64,000 bases of DNA. Source: CAYSSJ01 sp964433675 (GTDB taxonomy: Bacteria > Cloacimonadota > Cloacimonadia > Cloacimonadales > TCS61). The notes under the pieces were generated by a model. It worked only from the letters and a program-made list of their open reading frames with translations. It searched no databases and was not told where the DNA came from. How positions within the stretch are numbered: the first letter of the stretch is position 1; every line of letters starts with the position of its first letter. A program made the translations under genes and the position numbers. Of the stretch, positions 1 through 9,636 are shown piece after piece. The stretch lies in assembly GCA_964433675.1 (NCBI GenBank), contig CAYSSJ010000003.1, positions 124,001-188,000 of the forward strand. Direction: 5' to 3'.

Positions 1-57
1 GTGCGTACGACGTTTGTCTCGCCGCGACTTTGATGTCTTTCTTTTGGGTACTGCCAT
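1..57 (-). CDS. rpmF: Ribosomal protein L32, N-terminal part (runs off the window)
   Basis: The reverse strand begins ATG at 57 and reads M-A-V-P-K-R-K-T-S-K-S-R-R-D-K-R-R-T-H, the highly conserved basic start of bacterial large-subunit protein L32. Only 19 codons are inside the window. An AAGGAGA ribosome-binding site lies just upstream (about 65-71, minus strand) and a sigma-70-like promoter at 122-149. L32 is a small structural protein of the 50S subunit. In many bacteria it is followed by plsX/fab genes, which here would lie outside the window. Confidence 0.93.
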   Translation of the reverse strand, partial: MAVPKRKTSKSRRDKRRTH

Positions 58-121
58 AATGTCTCCTTTATATCTCTTTATTTACTATGCTTTTACACAA
101 AAATACACAATATGATGACTC

Positions 122-149
122 AAAATATTTTTAGCTGCTTAGATGTCAA
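122..149 (-). promoter_or_regulatory. Sigma-70-like promoter for rpmF
   Basis: On the minus strand TTGACA (149-144) and TATTTT (127-122) are separated by 16 bp, about 65 bp before the rpmF start. It lies in the 120-bp gap after the phosphorylase gene, so rpmF probably has its own promoter. Confidence 0.5.
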
Positions 150-176
150 GATATTTGGGCTCGATACATGAGTCTG

Positions 177-1484
177 CTAACGGACTATTTTTTGGATCAA
201 CGGGATCGGTTTATGAAACTCTGATGAGATATGATAAGAGGTGAGGATTTTTTTTGCAGTATTTTTGGCGGCAGATTCATCGTTTGCAAATACGACTCCC
301 AGCTTTTCACCTTTGACTATCTGATCTCCGATCTTATAGGGTAGATACGCCCCGGCAGCCGGGTCTATCTGTGATTTTATACTCTTTCTGCCGGCGGAGA
401 TATCAACTAGGGCATAACCGATTTGCTGGGTGTTGATATCTATGATGTAGCCGGATTTATCCGCTATGATTGGCATCTCATATCTTGCTTTTGGTAAAAG
501 AGCTAGATCGTCACAGACTCGCGCATCACCGCCTTGCTGCTCTACAAACTTTTTGAAACAATTCAAAGCAGAACCGTCCGAGAGAACCTTTTCCACCATC
601 ACTCCCGCTTCCGCTTTGCTCTTTGCATATTTGCACAAAGTGAGCATTTCCACAGCCAATGTTTTGGTAAGCTCATGGATATCTTCAGAACGGTCACCTT
701 TCAAATATTCGATACATTCACGGATTTCCAAAGCATTTCCCACATATTTGCCCAGCGGTGAATTCATATTGGAAAAAACGACAGAGACATTCTGCCCCAA
801 TCGCTTACCGGTGGTCATAAGCAGCTTAGCGAGTAGGTCTGCTGCTTCGATAGTTTTTATAAAAGCACCTCTGCCTACTTTGAGATCTATAACCAGATTC
901 TGAGCTCCTTCGGCTATTTTTTTACTCATTATACTGGCGGTAATCAAAGGCAGGCTCTCCACGGTAGCTGTAACATCTCGAAGGGCGTAGATGCGTCTGT
1001 CGGCCGGTACCAATCTATCCGATTGACTGATGATAGCAAATCCTACTTTTTGGATGAACTTCTTAAACTCAGATTCAGAGAAGTCGGTGCGCATATTCGG
1101 TATGGATTCCAACTTATCCAATGTACCTCCTGTATGACCCAAACCTCTACCGGAGATCATCGGTATCTTAGCTCCGCAAGCAGCTACGATAGGTGCCAAT
1201 ACGATGCTGATCTTATCTCCCACTCCACCGGTGGAATGTTTATCGACCGTATGCCATTCGGCTGGGAAGGTGATCTTATCACCCGATTCTATGTATATAT
1301 TTGTAAGTGTATATACTTCTTCAGGTTGCATATCTTTGAAGAAAATCGCCATCAGCAGTGCGGACATTTGGTATTCCGGAATCTCCTCTGTCAAATATGA
1401 GCGGATAAAATATGTGAGCTCCGCTTTGCTAAGCTTTTCGCCATTTCTTTTCTTCAATATAATCTCTACCGGATTGAATTGCAT
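177..1484 (-). CDS. deoA: Pyrimidine-nucleoside / thymidine phosphorylase
   Basis: A 435-residue cytosolic enzyme of the thymidine/pyrimidine-nucleoside phosphorylase family, which splits thymidine or uridine with phosphate to base and (deoxy)ribose-1-phosphate for nucleoside salvage. Visible signatures are the phosphate-binding D-K-H-S-T-G-G-V-G-D-K (residues 81-91) and the family signature from S-G-R-G-L-G-H-T-G-G-T to L-E (111-126). An N-terminal helical domain, the central phosphorylase domain and a C-terminal PYNP_C-type domain (about 345-425) are all present, and the length is normal. The gene starts 18 bp after the stop of the upstream lipoprotein gene, so the two are probably co-transcribed. 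Sequence alone does not decide between strict thymidine phosphorylase and the broader pyrimidine enzyme. Confidence 0.93.
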   Translation of the reverse strand: MQFNPVEIILKKRNGEKLSKAELTYFIRSYLTEEIPEYQMSALLMAIFFKDMQPEEVYTLTNIYIESGDKITFPAEWHTVDKHSTGGVGDKISIVLAPIVAACGAKIPMISGRGLGHTGGTLDKLESIPNMRTDFSESEFKKFIQKVGFAIISQSDRLVPADRRIYALRDVTATVESLPLITASIMSKKIAEGAQNLVIDLKVGRGAFIKTIEAADLLAKLLMTTGKRLGQNVSVVFSNMNSPLGKYVGNALEIRECIEYLKGDRSEDIHELTKTLAVEMLTLCKYAKSKAEAGVMVEKVLSDGSALNCFKKFVEQQGGDARVCDDLALLPKARYEMPIIADKSGYIIDINTQQIGYALVDISAGRKSIKSQIDPAAGAYLPYKIGDQIVKGEKLGVVFANDESAAKNTAKKILTSYHISSEFHKPIPLIQKIVR

Positions 1485-1502
1485 GATGTTCTACTCCTTT
1501 CT

Positions 1503-3053
1503 TTACCACCAGATTTGTTTGTCATCTTCATAGGTGAATATACGCTCTTCTCGCCCTTCATCTTTTTCTATCAACCAATAAAGCGCTCCAGCAGGCACAT
1601 CTTCCCAGATCATCGGTTCATCGGTTGCTGTTTGCACTCCCAGGGATTCCCATTCATCCTGCCAATAGAAAAGCTCATACTCTACTCCCGGTATGAGAAA
1701 AGTGATCTCTTTAGCTTCTGTTGCTTCCTCTATCGTTTTGCGGGTTACGGAGATCAGCTTTAGAGTTGTTTGAGACCCTGCTGGCTCAATATGCTCCCAG
1801 TTACCATGTTCATCCACTAAGATAGGATCAGTAGATGGGATCAGTTCTTCATTATGATAAAAAGTCGGCAAATATAGAATATTAACACCCATCTTATCAA
1901 AGGTTACCTTACCGTTTTCGATTTCGCCCCAATGAATGGGACGCCACTGACCGGCATTGAATACGCTAATATAGGCGAAGCGAACACTATCGGCAAGTTC
2001 ATATTCGAGCGCCAGAGAGATATCGGTCACCGGCGTGTAGTCGGTTGTTACATCGAGATAGTTTTTTCCCGAGAGCCAGGCAGGTGCTTTTTCGTCTTCT
2101 TCTAGCAGAAAAGCAAGGTTCTCCGGGTTTTCATGAAATATCTTTCTGTATGCTTTAGCTATCACCGGTCTGAGCGAATATTCGAGAGGATGAGCTTCAC
2201 ATCCCATAAAAGGTATCGCACCACCTTCCGGTAATATAAGCGCATTCCAGGCGTGATTGTTGCCCGTATCTGCCCAATGAGGGGTGTAATCGCTGGTTAC
2301 AGGAATAGCGTTCGCACGCATGGCATACATGGTCAGATTGGTCATATCCTCACAGCGTCCCATTTTACGTTCCAGCATATCAGAAAGCCCCTGATCGGTA
2401 GGGTGATAATAGAAACGGCTATCGAAAGAGAACCAGCTTTTCAGATCTTCGTTGATCAGCCTAGTCGCTTCGATCGGATCAGTCGGGTCTTCCATACGAT
2501 TTTCCAGATTTTTATATTGTTCATAGAAATATGGTCGCCAGGATTCTATTGGTTCGTTACTGCCTCTGTATGGGACGATATAGTTGCGTACAATCTCATA
2601 AGGTATTTCTTCTGCCCAAGGTTTCTCTTCCCAGGCTGTGAAACTGTATTCGATTGTTTCTATCAGTATATCGGCAGTAATAGTTTCGATATCTTTTACA
2701 CGTTGTTTGGCTTGCCATCTGAGCGGACCATGTTCATCGGAGAGCCGTTTTGCAGCTACAGATACACTGTCCAGATTGGCATAGTCGAGTGGATGGAATG
2801 GTATCTCTGTTTCCGTTGTATCAAAAAGAGCCACTTGCACATAAGAATGATTTTGGATATGAGAGAGTAGAAATTCCAATGCATCAAGTTTCAAAGTGTC
2901 TTCCTGAGCATAGAAATGTTCATAAGCTTTGCTTAGCTCACTTATATTCTCACCAGCCTGTGAAAAAACCGATTCCATCCGGTCAGGATAGCGCACCCCA
3001 CTACATGACAACAAAGTGAGAATAAAAACAAATAATAGTATATACCTGTACAT
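1503..3053 (-). CDS. Transglutaminase-like lipoprotein
   Basis: A predicted lipoprotein with a hydrophobic leader ending in a lipobox L-L-S-C, so probably anchored in a membrane facing the periplasm or outside. A transglutaminase/protease-like core is recognisable from G-R-C-E-D-M (Cys about 234) and N-N-H-A-W-N (His about 267), the usual Cys/His pair of this papain-like fold; the third catalytic residue was not assigned. About 160 residues follow with no fold I recognise. The open frame extends upstream to ATG 3068, but AGGAG (3065-3061) sits inside that extension 7 nt before ATG 3053, so I chose the internal start (ATG 3056 is the alternative). It probably forms a two-gene operon with deoA. 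Whether it crosslinks, cleaves or merely binds peptides is unknown. Confidence 0.75.
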   Translation of the reverse strand: MYRYILLFVFILTLLSCSGVRYPDRMESVFSQAGENISELSKAYEHFYAQEDTLKLDALEFLLSHIQNHSYVQVALFDTTETEIPFHPLDYANLDSVSVAAKRLSDEHGPLRWQAKQRVKDIETITADILIETIEYSFTAWEEKPWAEEIPYEIVRNYIVPYRGSNEPIESWRPYFYEQYKNLENRMEDPTDPIEATRLINEDLKSWFSFDSRFYYHPTDQGLSDMLERKMGRCEDMTNLTMYAMRANAIPVTSDYTPHWADTGNNHAWNALILPEGGAIPFMGCEAHPLEYSLRPVIAKAYRKIFHENPENLAFLLEEDEKAPAWLSGKNYLDVTTDYTPVTDISLALEYELADSVRFAYISVFNAGQWRPIHWGEIENGKVTFDKMGVNILYLPTFYHNEELIPSTDPILVDEHGNWEHIEPAGSQTTLKLISVTRKTIEEATEAKEITFLIPGVEYELFYWQDEWESLGVQTATDEPMIWEDVPAGALYWLIEKDEGREERIFTYEDDKQIWW

Positions 3054-3079
3054 CATACAACTCCTCATCTAATTTTTTT

Positions 3080-3109
3080 ATAATCTAAAATAACTAAAAT
3101 ATATGTCAA
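3080..3109 (-). promoter_or_regulatory. Sigma-70-like promoter for the transglutaminase-like lipoprotein / deoA pair
   Basis: TTGACA (3109-3104) and GATTAT (3085-3080) on the minus strand with an 18-bp spacer, about 27 bp before the start codon. The surrounding sequence is strongly AT-rich. Confidence 0.5.
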
Positions 3110-3205
3110 TTACAATTTATGAATCTTCAGGTTTGCAGTTCTAAAAATATGTATTGAGATCGGTAGCAAGCTTTTGGTCGATGGTAGGGATATTAGATTG
3201 AGATA

Positions 3206-3221
3206 TGGAATGTTAATTGCA
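3206..3221 (+). promoter_or_regulatory. Candidate sigma-54 (-24/-12) promoter
   Basis: TGGAATGTTAATTGCA fits TGGCACG-N4-TTGCW at 10 of 12 defined positions, with GG and GC exactly 10 nt apart. Predicted transcription start is about 3232, giving a leader of about 31 nt to the ATG at 3263. Two similar sites lie at 19611 and 50829. Confidence 0.55.
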
Positions 3222-3262
3222 TAAAATAATTCTGAAAAAGTTTGATAGAAGTGGAGTTGAAA

Positions 3263-6200
3263 ATGAGAAAAATTTTTGTATTGATGTTCATGGCATGCTC
3301 ATTACTGTATGCAAATTGGATAGAATTATCGGAAAACACAAATAACCCTTTTACCGATGCTAATGGTGTATTGGAAGATATCACTGTCGAGTTTTCGTTA
3401 CCCGGCTACAATGCACAAACATTATCCGAATCCGGGGAGGACTATCTGAAGATCGATTATCCGGATGTGGGAGAACTGATTGAGTCAGGCAAACCGGGCC
3501 TACCGGTTTTTTCTACCTTGGTAGCCATACCATCTGAAGGTGAAGTGGAGATAGAAGTTTTGTCTGTGTCGGAAGAGGTAATCGAGAATGTGCTCATCTA
3601 TCCACAGCAAGAGTTGCAAATAGACAGCAACCCTTCCGGAAGCGAATTTACTAAAAATGAAGAATATTATAATAATGGTGGTTTATATCCGCAGGAGTTA
3701 GTCAAAGTCGGTGATCCTGCTATCATGCGGGGAGTGCGGGTTGTAAATGTTAGTGTACAACCATTTAGATATGAAGCCACAAGTAGAAGACTATATATTA
3801 CAAAAGAGATTTCTCTCCGGGTGATTACCAGGGGAAGTGGTGGTGTCAATGCCCTGTCGAACCGTTCATCAGAGCGCAAAGCTTCCCGATATTTCGAATC
3901 TATGTATCGATCTACAATATTGAATAGTGAGATGTTAAACAGCCGCGAGGAATTTCATCGACCCAATTATCTGGTTATCTACCCCAATAATGCTCAGGTA
4001 GAGGCAGCTATGAATATTTGGGCGAATTGGAAACGAGAGATCGGCTTCAAAGTGGTATTGGCAAGTACTGGCGAGACAGGGAGTTCACAATATCAGATCA
4101 AGAGTTTCATCCAAAATGCCTATGATACTTGGGAGGATCCGCCGGAATTCATACTTTTAGCAGGAACAGCTAATTCCAGCTCATCTTTCCATATCCCTAC
4201 CTACCCGCACGGTTCCTATAGTGGGGCAGGTGATCATCATTATGTCATGCTGGAAGGCAATGATCTGGTTGGCGATGCCTATATCGGCAGATTCGGGTAT
4301 CAGAATGTAACAGAGCTGCAAACGATCGTTTCCAAAATTCTCAATTATGAAAAAAATCCGTATATGGAGGATACAGACTGGTACGAACATGCTCTGTTGG
4401 TAGGACATACCGGAAATAGCACAGGACAATCTGCAATAGATCTTAATATGCACATCAGAGATATTATGTTTAATCATAATGATAACTTTACTTTTACAGA
4501 ATTATATGCCAGCAATCCATCTGCTACACAGATGAGGAACACTATCGATGCCGGAACTAGTTATTTTCATTACCGCGGATGGCTCGGGATGAGCGGTTTC
4601 ACCAGTGAAATTAGTAATCTTAATAACGGACTGAAGCTGCCGGTTTCTGTCATGTTAACCTGTGGAAGCGGTAATATTACCAGCAGTACGGACGGACATA
4701 GCGGGCATATGTTCAAGCTCGGCACACCCCAAAACCCGCGTGGTGCTATAGCTGCTATCGGAACCGCTACCAGCTCTACTCATACCATGTTCAACAATTC
4801 TGTTTCTGCCGGAATATATTATGGTATTTTCGTAGATGAGATCTTTCATATGGGAGGGGCGCTACATCGCGGCAAGCTGCATCTTTATGAGAGTTTCAGT
4901 ACTACGCCATCTGCGTCTTCCTACTTAGAAAATTTTACCTATTGGAACAATCTGATGGGCGATCCCGGGATGAGTATATGGTCAGGTACGCCTCAGGATT
5001 TTGTTGTCGAATATGAAGAAAACGTTGCATTGGGAACAAACTACTTGGAAGTAACAGTCGAAGAAATGTTGGGAGATCCTATAGAAGGGGCTTGGGTAAC
5101 AGCACTGATGGGAGATGAGGTGATTTTCGCCAGTGATTATACTGATGAAAATGGCGTCGTAACCCTACCCATAGAGGCTCAGGATACAGGAACGGCTACA
5201 CTGAGAGTTACCAAGCACAATTACAAACCGCATTTGGGTGAATTCAGTGTGAGTGAATATGAACAATTTGTTAATGTGCAATCAGTCGAAATAATCGACG
5301 ATAATACAGGTGGAACGATAGGAAACAACGACGGTATGATCAATCCGGGTGAAACGGTAGATATTCTTGCCATATTACAGAATTACGGCAGCAATAGTGT
5401 ATCAAATGTTAATGCAGTTATCAGTAGCACTAATCCTCATGTAGAGATTCTGGAATCAAATGTGAATTACGGTACTATTTCTGCAGGAAACACAGTAACG
5501 CCAGATACCGGCTTCCTGGTAGAGTTCTCACCTCACATAGTTGGTGGTAGTACGATCGTATTCGATTTGCAAATTACTGCCTCCGGTGGTGAAGAATGGG
5601 AAGATAAATTGTATATCCCGGTAGTTGGAGCTACTCTCGTTTATGAATCTTATGAAATAATGAATGACGAAGGAATACTTCATCCGGGTGAGTCTGAATC
5701 CATGACAGTTGTTATAGAAAACATCGGGTTATTAGATGCTGAAGATGTTTATGGAGAGTTATCCTCCCAAGACGGAAGAATTCAGATTGATGATGCCATC
5801 GGTTATTTTGGAGATGTATCCGTCAATGCCACTGCCAATAATTTTGGTGATCAGTTTCATATTTCTGCCTCTTCGTTAATTTTTCCCGGCAGTCAGATCA
5901 TGATGAGCTTGGAATTGTACAACGATAGTGGTTATGAAGATATAGTTAATTTCTTACTCGAAATCGGCGAAGTTTCTGTAACCGATCCACTCGGTCCGGA
6001 TAACTATGGTTACTATGCTTATGATGATGGCGATACAGAGTATGATAAAGCACCTGTGTATGATTGGATCGAGATAGATCCAACTTACGGTGGCAGCGGA
6101 ACGGTTATCTCTATGTATGATAATGGTGATATGGGCGATATAGAAGATCTCGACCTTCCTATAACCTTCCGATTTTATGGTGAAGAATATGATCTGATAA

Positions 6201-8956
6201 CTGTTTGCACAAACGGTTTTATCGCTCCCGGCGGCACTGATATGCGTGATTATATGAGCTGGTATATTCCCGGTCCTATGGGTCCTTATCCCATGATAGC
6301 ACCATTTTGGGATGACCTGAAGATGGGCAACGGAGATATGGTATATTACCATGACGAGGAACAGCATTTTTTCGTAGTGCAATGGTCTAGGATGCATAAC
6401 GATTTTACCAGCTCGGAAGAAACGTTTCAAGCCATACTTTACGATGCCGATCATTACCCCACCACATTGGGAGATAGCGAGATCAAATTTCAATACAAAG
6501 TGGTGAACAACGACAACAGTGGTAACTATGGATATCCATTCCAGCAGGGACTCTATGCTACTGTCGGTATAGCTAACCAAAATGCTAATGATGGATTACA
6601 ATATACTTTCAACAATCAATATCCCACTGCTGCCAAACCTCTGGAAAATGAGATGGCAATTCTGTTTACAGGACCGCCGACTGCAATGGGGCAGCCATTT
6701 TTGGTAATGGACGATCTTATCTTGGACGATGAAAACAATAACGGTCTGGCAGAATATGGTGAAGAGGTCGATCTCTATGTACTGCTCAGCAATTGGGGAG
6801 ATCAGCCGGCTACCAATCTAAGTGCTACACTCTCTTCTGCAGATCCACATATCGATATCATAAACAATACATCCGATTATAATAATATCCAAAGTATTGG
6901 CTCGGATATCAACCTATCACCTTTCACTATAGAAATAGCGGAAGATGTTCCACCTTATCATGAGGCATCTTTTATACTCGATGTTCAGGGCGAGGTACAT
7001 AGCTGGGAGTTGAACTTCTCACTTACTTTGCATGCACCGGAGATAAATTATAAGACACTGCTTATCTACGATGGCGACAATAATCTGCTCGATCCCGGCG
7101 AAACTGCCGATGCCTATGTTTTGTTTGGTAACGACGGCAAAGCTCCGGTTTACTCGGGTGATATCATTTTGAGTACAAATGACCAATATGTAGATGTGAT
7201 ACAAGGAAGTTATCATACGGGACTTTTCCCCGGAAGCACTAACCGTACGGCGCAATTTGCTTTGTCGGCAGCATCCGATGCACCGGTAGGACATACAGCT
7301 ACGATGAACTGGGAGATTTCGGGTGAAATGGGTTTCGAACAGCAGGGAGAATTCGATCTGAGAATCTCGGAGGCGATACCGATACTCTCTGAAGGATTCG
7401 ACGATTGGCTACCTGAGGGTTGGACTACTACCTCCACCGGCAATAGCAACAATTGGGAGCAAAATAACAGCAGTAATGCAGGTGGAACACCACCGGAAGC
7501 CAGATTCTTCTGGTATCCTTCCACTTCCGGTACGCAAAGATTGATCTCCAAACCTATCTCTACCGAAGGGTATTCGTCTATTGATGTTCAGTTCAATCAT
7601 AGAAATTATAATAATAACGGGAATTATACGATCAAATTGGAAACCAGTAGTGATGGTTCTAACTGGAATACAGCAACAACTTTCCCCTCCACTTCTTTTG
7701 GACCGACTACCGAAACTATAACTATATCGAATGATGATGTCGGCTCGGAGAATTTCCGAGTTGCCTGGACGTTTGTAGGTTTCTCAGCCAATATTTACTG
7801 GTGGTGTGTGGATGATGTCTATATATCCAGTGCGGAAGGAAGTGAAATAGGATTTATAGAGGGAACGGTGAGTTTACAAGGTGGAAGTGGCTCAGTGGAA
7901 GCAGTAGAAATTTCTATAGATAATCTGGTAACCTATCCCGATGAAGAAGGCAATTATTCTATACCGCTCACAGTTGGCAGTTATGATATCCAAGCTGCTT
8001 TGGATGGCTACGATGCAGTCTTATTCCCGGATGTTGTAATTACAGCAAACCAGACGACTACATTGGATATTGAACTACAAGAGGCTGATGAGTTATCAGC
8101 TCCTCAAAATGTGGAAGCTGGGGTTCAGGGAACTGATGTGATAATAAGCTGGGATGCGCCGGTGAGTGCTAACCGGAGTTCAATCGCTAGATCTACAAGA
8201 GATAGAGCAACCAGATTGCAGCCTACTCTTACCGGATATCAAATTTATAGGAACCTGCAAAAAATTGCAGAGATAACAGATCCGAACTTAGAAACATATA
8301 GTGACACCAACGTCTATTTTGGTCAATATTCATACCACATCAAAGCTGTCTATACCGAAGGCATATCAGAGCCGTCGGAATCGGTTACAATACATGTAAC
8401 TCCACCAGCGCCATATGATCTGGAATCTTTTGTTGAAGATGGGGTTGTATATTTAGAGTGGAGTGCACCGGAGTATAGATTGGAATTGTTGGGATACCAT
8501 ATCTATCGAGATGATGAATATTTCGACTTCAGTGAAGATACGGAATATATTGATGATTCTGTTCAATCTGGCAATACCTATGTTTATTATGTCACATCTT
8601 ACTACGAAGATGGATACGAGTCTGAACCATCAAATGAGGTTGTCGTAGATGTGGTCTCTGCCGATGATTTGCTGCCCAATGTGACAAAACTGGAGAATAA
8701 CTATCCCAACCCGTTCAATCCGGAAACTGCCTTGCATTTCTCTCTGCACCAAGAGCAGCATGTTACTCTGATGATTTATAATATCAAAGGTGCACGAGTG
8801 CGGAAATTAGTGGACGAAACTCTACCCGCTTCTTATCATCATATCATTTGGGATGGGACGGATGATCGGGGACGGCGAGTAGCCAGCGGTGTTTATCTCT
8901 ATCGTTTACAGACCGAAACTTATCAGGCAACTAAGAAAATGTTGTTGATAAAATAA
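3263..8956 (+). CDS. Gingipain-like (C25) secreted multidomain protein with FlgD/T9SS-like C-terminal domain
   Basis: A secreted protein of 1897 residues. The open frame begins at TTG 3242, but GGAG at 3253-3256 and the hydrophobic leader M-R-K-I-F-V-L-M-F point to ATG 3263. Order of parts: signal peptide; C25-type propeptide (about 20-230); C25 caspase-like domain (about 232-575); CARDB-like Ig domains; a beta-rich region (about 925-1130); a cleaved-adhesin / choice-of-anchor-J module (1376-1522); a carboxypeptidase-regulatory-like module (1530-1607); two Fn3 domains; and the sorting-type C-terminal domain (1810-1897). The putative nucleophile is C467 in L-T-C-G-S-G. The usual catalytic H-G pair reads R438-G439 (Y-R-G-W), so activity as a protease is uncertain. 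The first Fn3 holds an Arg-rich insert (8163-8229). A sigma-54-like promoter precedes the gene. Confidence 0.82.
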   Translation: MRKIFVLMFMACSLLYANWIELSENTNNPFTDANGVLEDITVEFSLPGYNAQTLSESGEDYLKIDYPDVGELIESGKPGLPVFSTLVAIPSEGEVEIEVLSVSEEVIENVLIYPQQELQIDSNPSGSEFTKNEEYYNNGGLYPQELVKVGDPAIMRGVRVVNVSVQPFRYEATSRRLYITKEISLRVITRGSGGVNALSNRSSERKASRYFESMYRSTILNSEMLNSREEFHRPNYLVIYPNNAQVEAAMNIWANWKREIGFKVVLASTGETGSSQYQIKSFIQNAYDTWEDPPEFILLAGTANSSSSFHIPTYPHGSYSGAGDHHYVMLEGNDLVGDAYIGRFGYQNVTELQTIVSKILNYEKNPYMEDTDWYEHALLVGHTGNSTGQSAIDLNMHIRDIMFNHNDNFTFTELYASNPSATQMRNTIDAGTSYFHYRGWLGMSGFTSEISNLNNGLKLPVSVMLTCGSGNITSSTDGHSGHMFKLGTPQNPRGAIAAIGTATSSTHTMFNNSVSAGIYYGIFVDEIFHMGGALHRGKLHLYESFSTTPSASSYLENFTYWNNLMGDPGMSIWSGTPQDFVVEYEENVALGTNYLEVTVEEMLGDPIEGAWVTALMGDEVIFASDYTDENGVVTLPIEAQDTGTATLRVTKHNYKPHLGEFSVSEYEQFVNVQSVEIIDDNTGGTIGNNDGMINPGETVDILAILQNYGSNSVSNVNAVISSTNPHVEILESNVNYGTISAGNTVTPDTGFLVEFSPHIVGGSTIVFDLQITASGGEEWEDKLYIPVVGATLVYESYEIMNDEGILHPGESESMTVVIENIGLLDAEDVYGELSSQDGRIQIDDAIGYFGDVSVNATANNFGDQFHISASSLIFPGSQIMMSLELYNDSGYEDIVNFLLEIGEVSVTDPLGPDNYGYYAYDDGDTEYDKAPVYDWIEIDPTYGGSGTVISMYDNGDMGDIEDLDLPITFRFYGEEYDLITVCTNGFIAPGGTDMRDYMSWYIPGPMGPYPMIAPFWDDLKMGNGDMVYYHDEEQHFFVVQWSRMHNDFTSSEETFQAILYDADHYPTTLGDSEIKFQYKVVNNDNSGNYGYPFQQGLYATVGIANQNANDGLQYTFNNQYPTAAKPLENEMAILFTGPPTAMGQPFLVMDDLILDDENNNGLAEYGEEVDLYVLLSNWGDQPATNLSATLSSADPHIDIINNTSDYNNIQSIGSDINLSPFTIEIAEDVPPYHEASFILDVQGEVHSWELNFSLTLHAPEINYKTLLIYDGDNNLLDPGETADAYVLFGNDGKAPVYSGDIILSTNDQYVDVIQGSYHTGLFPGSTNRTAQFALSAASDAPVGHTATMNWEISGEMGFEQQGEFDLRISEAIPILSEGFDDWLPEGWTTTSTGNSNNWEQNNSSNAGGTPPEARFFWYPSTSGTQRLISKPISTEGYSSIDVQFNHRNYNNNGNYTIKLETSSDGSNWNTATTFPSTSFGPTTETITISNDDVGSENFRVAWTFVGFSANIYWWCVDDVYISSAEGSEIGFIEGTVSLQGGSGSVEAVEISIDNLVTYPDEEGNYSIPLTVGSYDIQAALDGYDAVLFPDVVITANQTTTLDIELQEADELSAPQNVEAGVQGTDVIISWDAPVSANRSSIARSTRDRATRLQPTLTGYQIYRNLQKIAEITDPNLETYSDTNVYFGQYSYHIKAVYTEGISEPSESVTIHVTPPAPYDLESFVEDGVVYLEWSAPEYRLELLGYHIYRDDEYFDFSEDTEYIDDSVQSGNTYVYYVTSYYEDGYESEPSNEVVVDVVSADDLLPNVTKLENNYPNPFNPETALHFSLHQEQHVTLMIYNIKGARVRKLVDETLPASYHHIIWDGTDDRGRRVASGVYLYRLQTETYQATKKMLLIK

Positions 8957-9024
8957 TTGTATGATGAGATCCTCGTAGCCATCACACTATGGGGATCTCA
9001 ATCTGAAAAAAAGGAGTTTTAAAA

Positions 9025-9630
9025 TTGAGAACTAAAATATTGATTGCCCTGTTTCTTCTGCTCAGCTTGAATCTTTATTCGGAAAGTTTATCTTCCACTT
9101 TCATTATCAATACTGGTGTATTTTATCCCAGGATGCCTAAGATCAGTTATGGAAGCCCGGTTTTGGGTGCGAAAATCGATGGAGATGTTTACAGCATAAT
9201 CGGCGATGTGGGGATCGGAGGCTCATATTATACCTCATTCAAATCTTATGACTCATCTTTTGATTACCTGCGCCGCTCGGAAGTATATCTGCATAATTTC
9301 TGGAATCTAAAACAGGATATTACCTACTCCGCCCACGGTTTATATGCCGGGATAGCTCACAGCAAACTGGGATATCATATCGATGAGGTCGATGAGCTTG
9401 TCGAACACGAAGTAACCAAACCGATCATAGGGTATAGACTGGCTACAGATTATTTCGCTTTAACCGTAAGTTGGAGCCAAAATCAGAGCGATAAATCGAT
9501 CTTCTCTTATGCTATCAAGATGCGGAATAAACATGGAATCAGCTTTCAGCTTATCCGCCACACAAGAGGTCTTACAGAAGATATCAAAAGTGAATTGATG
9601 CTTCATGCCGGTTTGGAACTATTTTTCTAA
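9025..9630 (+). CDS. Small outer-membrane or periplasmic beta-rich protein
   Basis: A 201-residue protein starting at TTG 9025, fixed by AAGGAG at 9011-9016 with 8-nt spacing. It has a clear signal peptide (M-R-T-K-I-L-I-A-L-F-L-L-L-S-L) and then alternating polar/hydrophobic stretches rich in Tyr, Ser and Gly. It ends in L-F-F, as outer-membrane beta-barrel proteins often do. I do not recognise a family. It lies 68 bp after the C25 gene, across an 8-bp stem hairpin (TGAGATCC/GGATCTCA, 8965-9000), and is convergent with copA, whose stop is 6 bp away. It could be co-expressed with the upstream secreted protein. Confidence 0.6.
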   Translation: MRTKILIALFLLLSLNLYSESLSSTFIINTGVFYPRMPKISYGSPVLGAKIDGDVYSIIGDVGIGGSYYTSFKSYDSSFDYLRRSEVYLHNFWNLKQDITYSAHGLYAGIAHSKLGYHIDEVDELVEHEVTKPIIGYRLATDYFALTVSWSQNQSDKSIFSYAIKMRNKHGISFQLIRHTRGLTEDIKSELMLHAGLELFF

Positions 9631-9636
9631 AAAAAC

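Noticed and set aside
5954..6580. 208-codon antisense ORF inside the first C25 gene
   Set aside because: Shadow of the coding strand with no start signal or recognisable motif.
8690..8956. Flagellar hook-capping protein FlgD from the C-terminal Ig-like domain
   Set aside because: The domain occurs at the end of seven unrelated secreted proteins and serves as a sorting/anchoring end; no flagellar gene is nearby.
8965..9000. Terminator after the first C25 gene
   Set aside because: The 8-bp stem TGAGATCC/GGATCTCA has a 20-nt loop and no T-run; at best a weak pause or mRNA-end structure.
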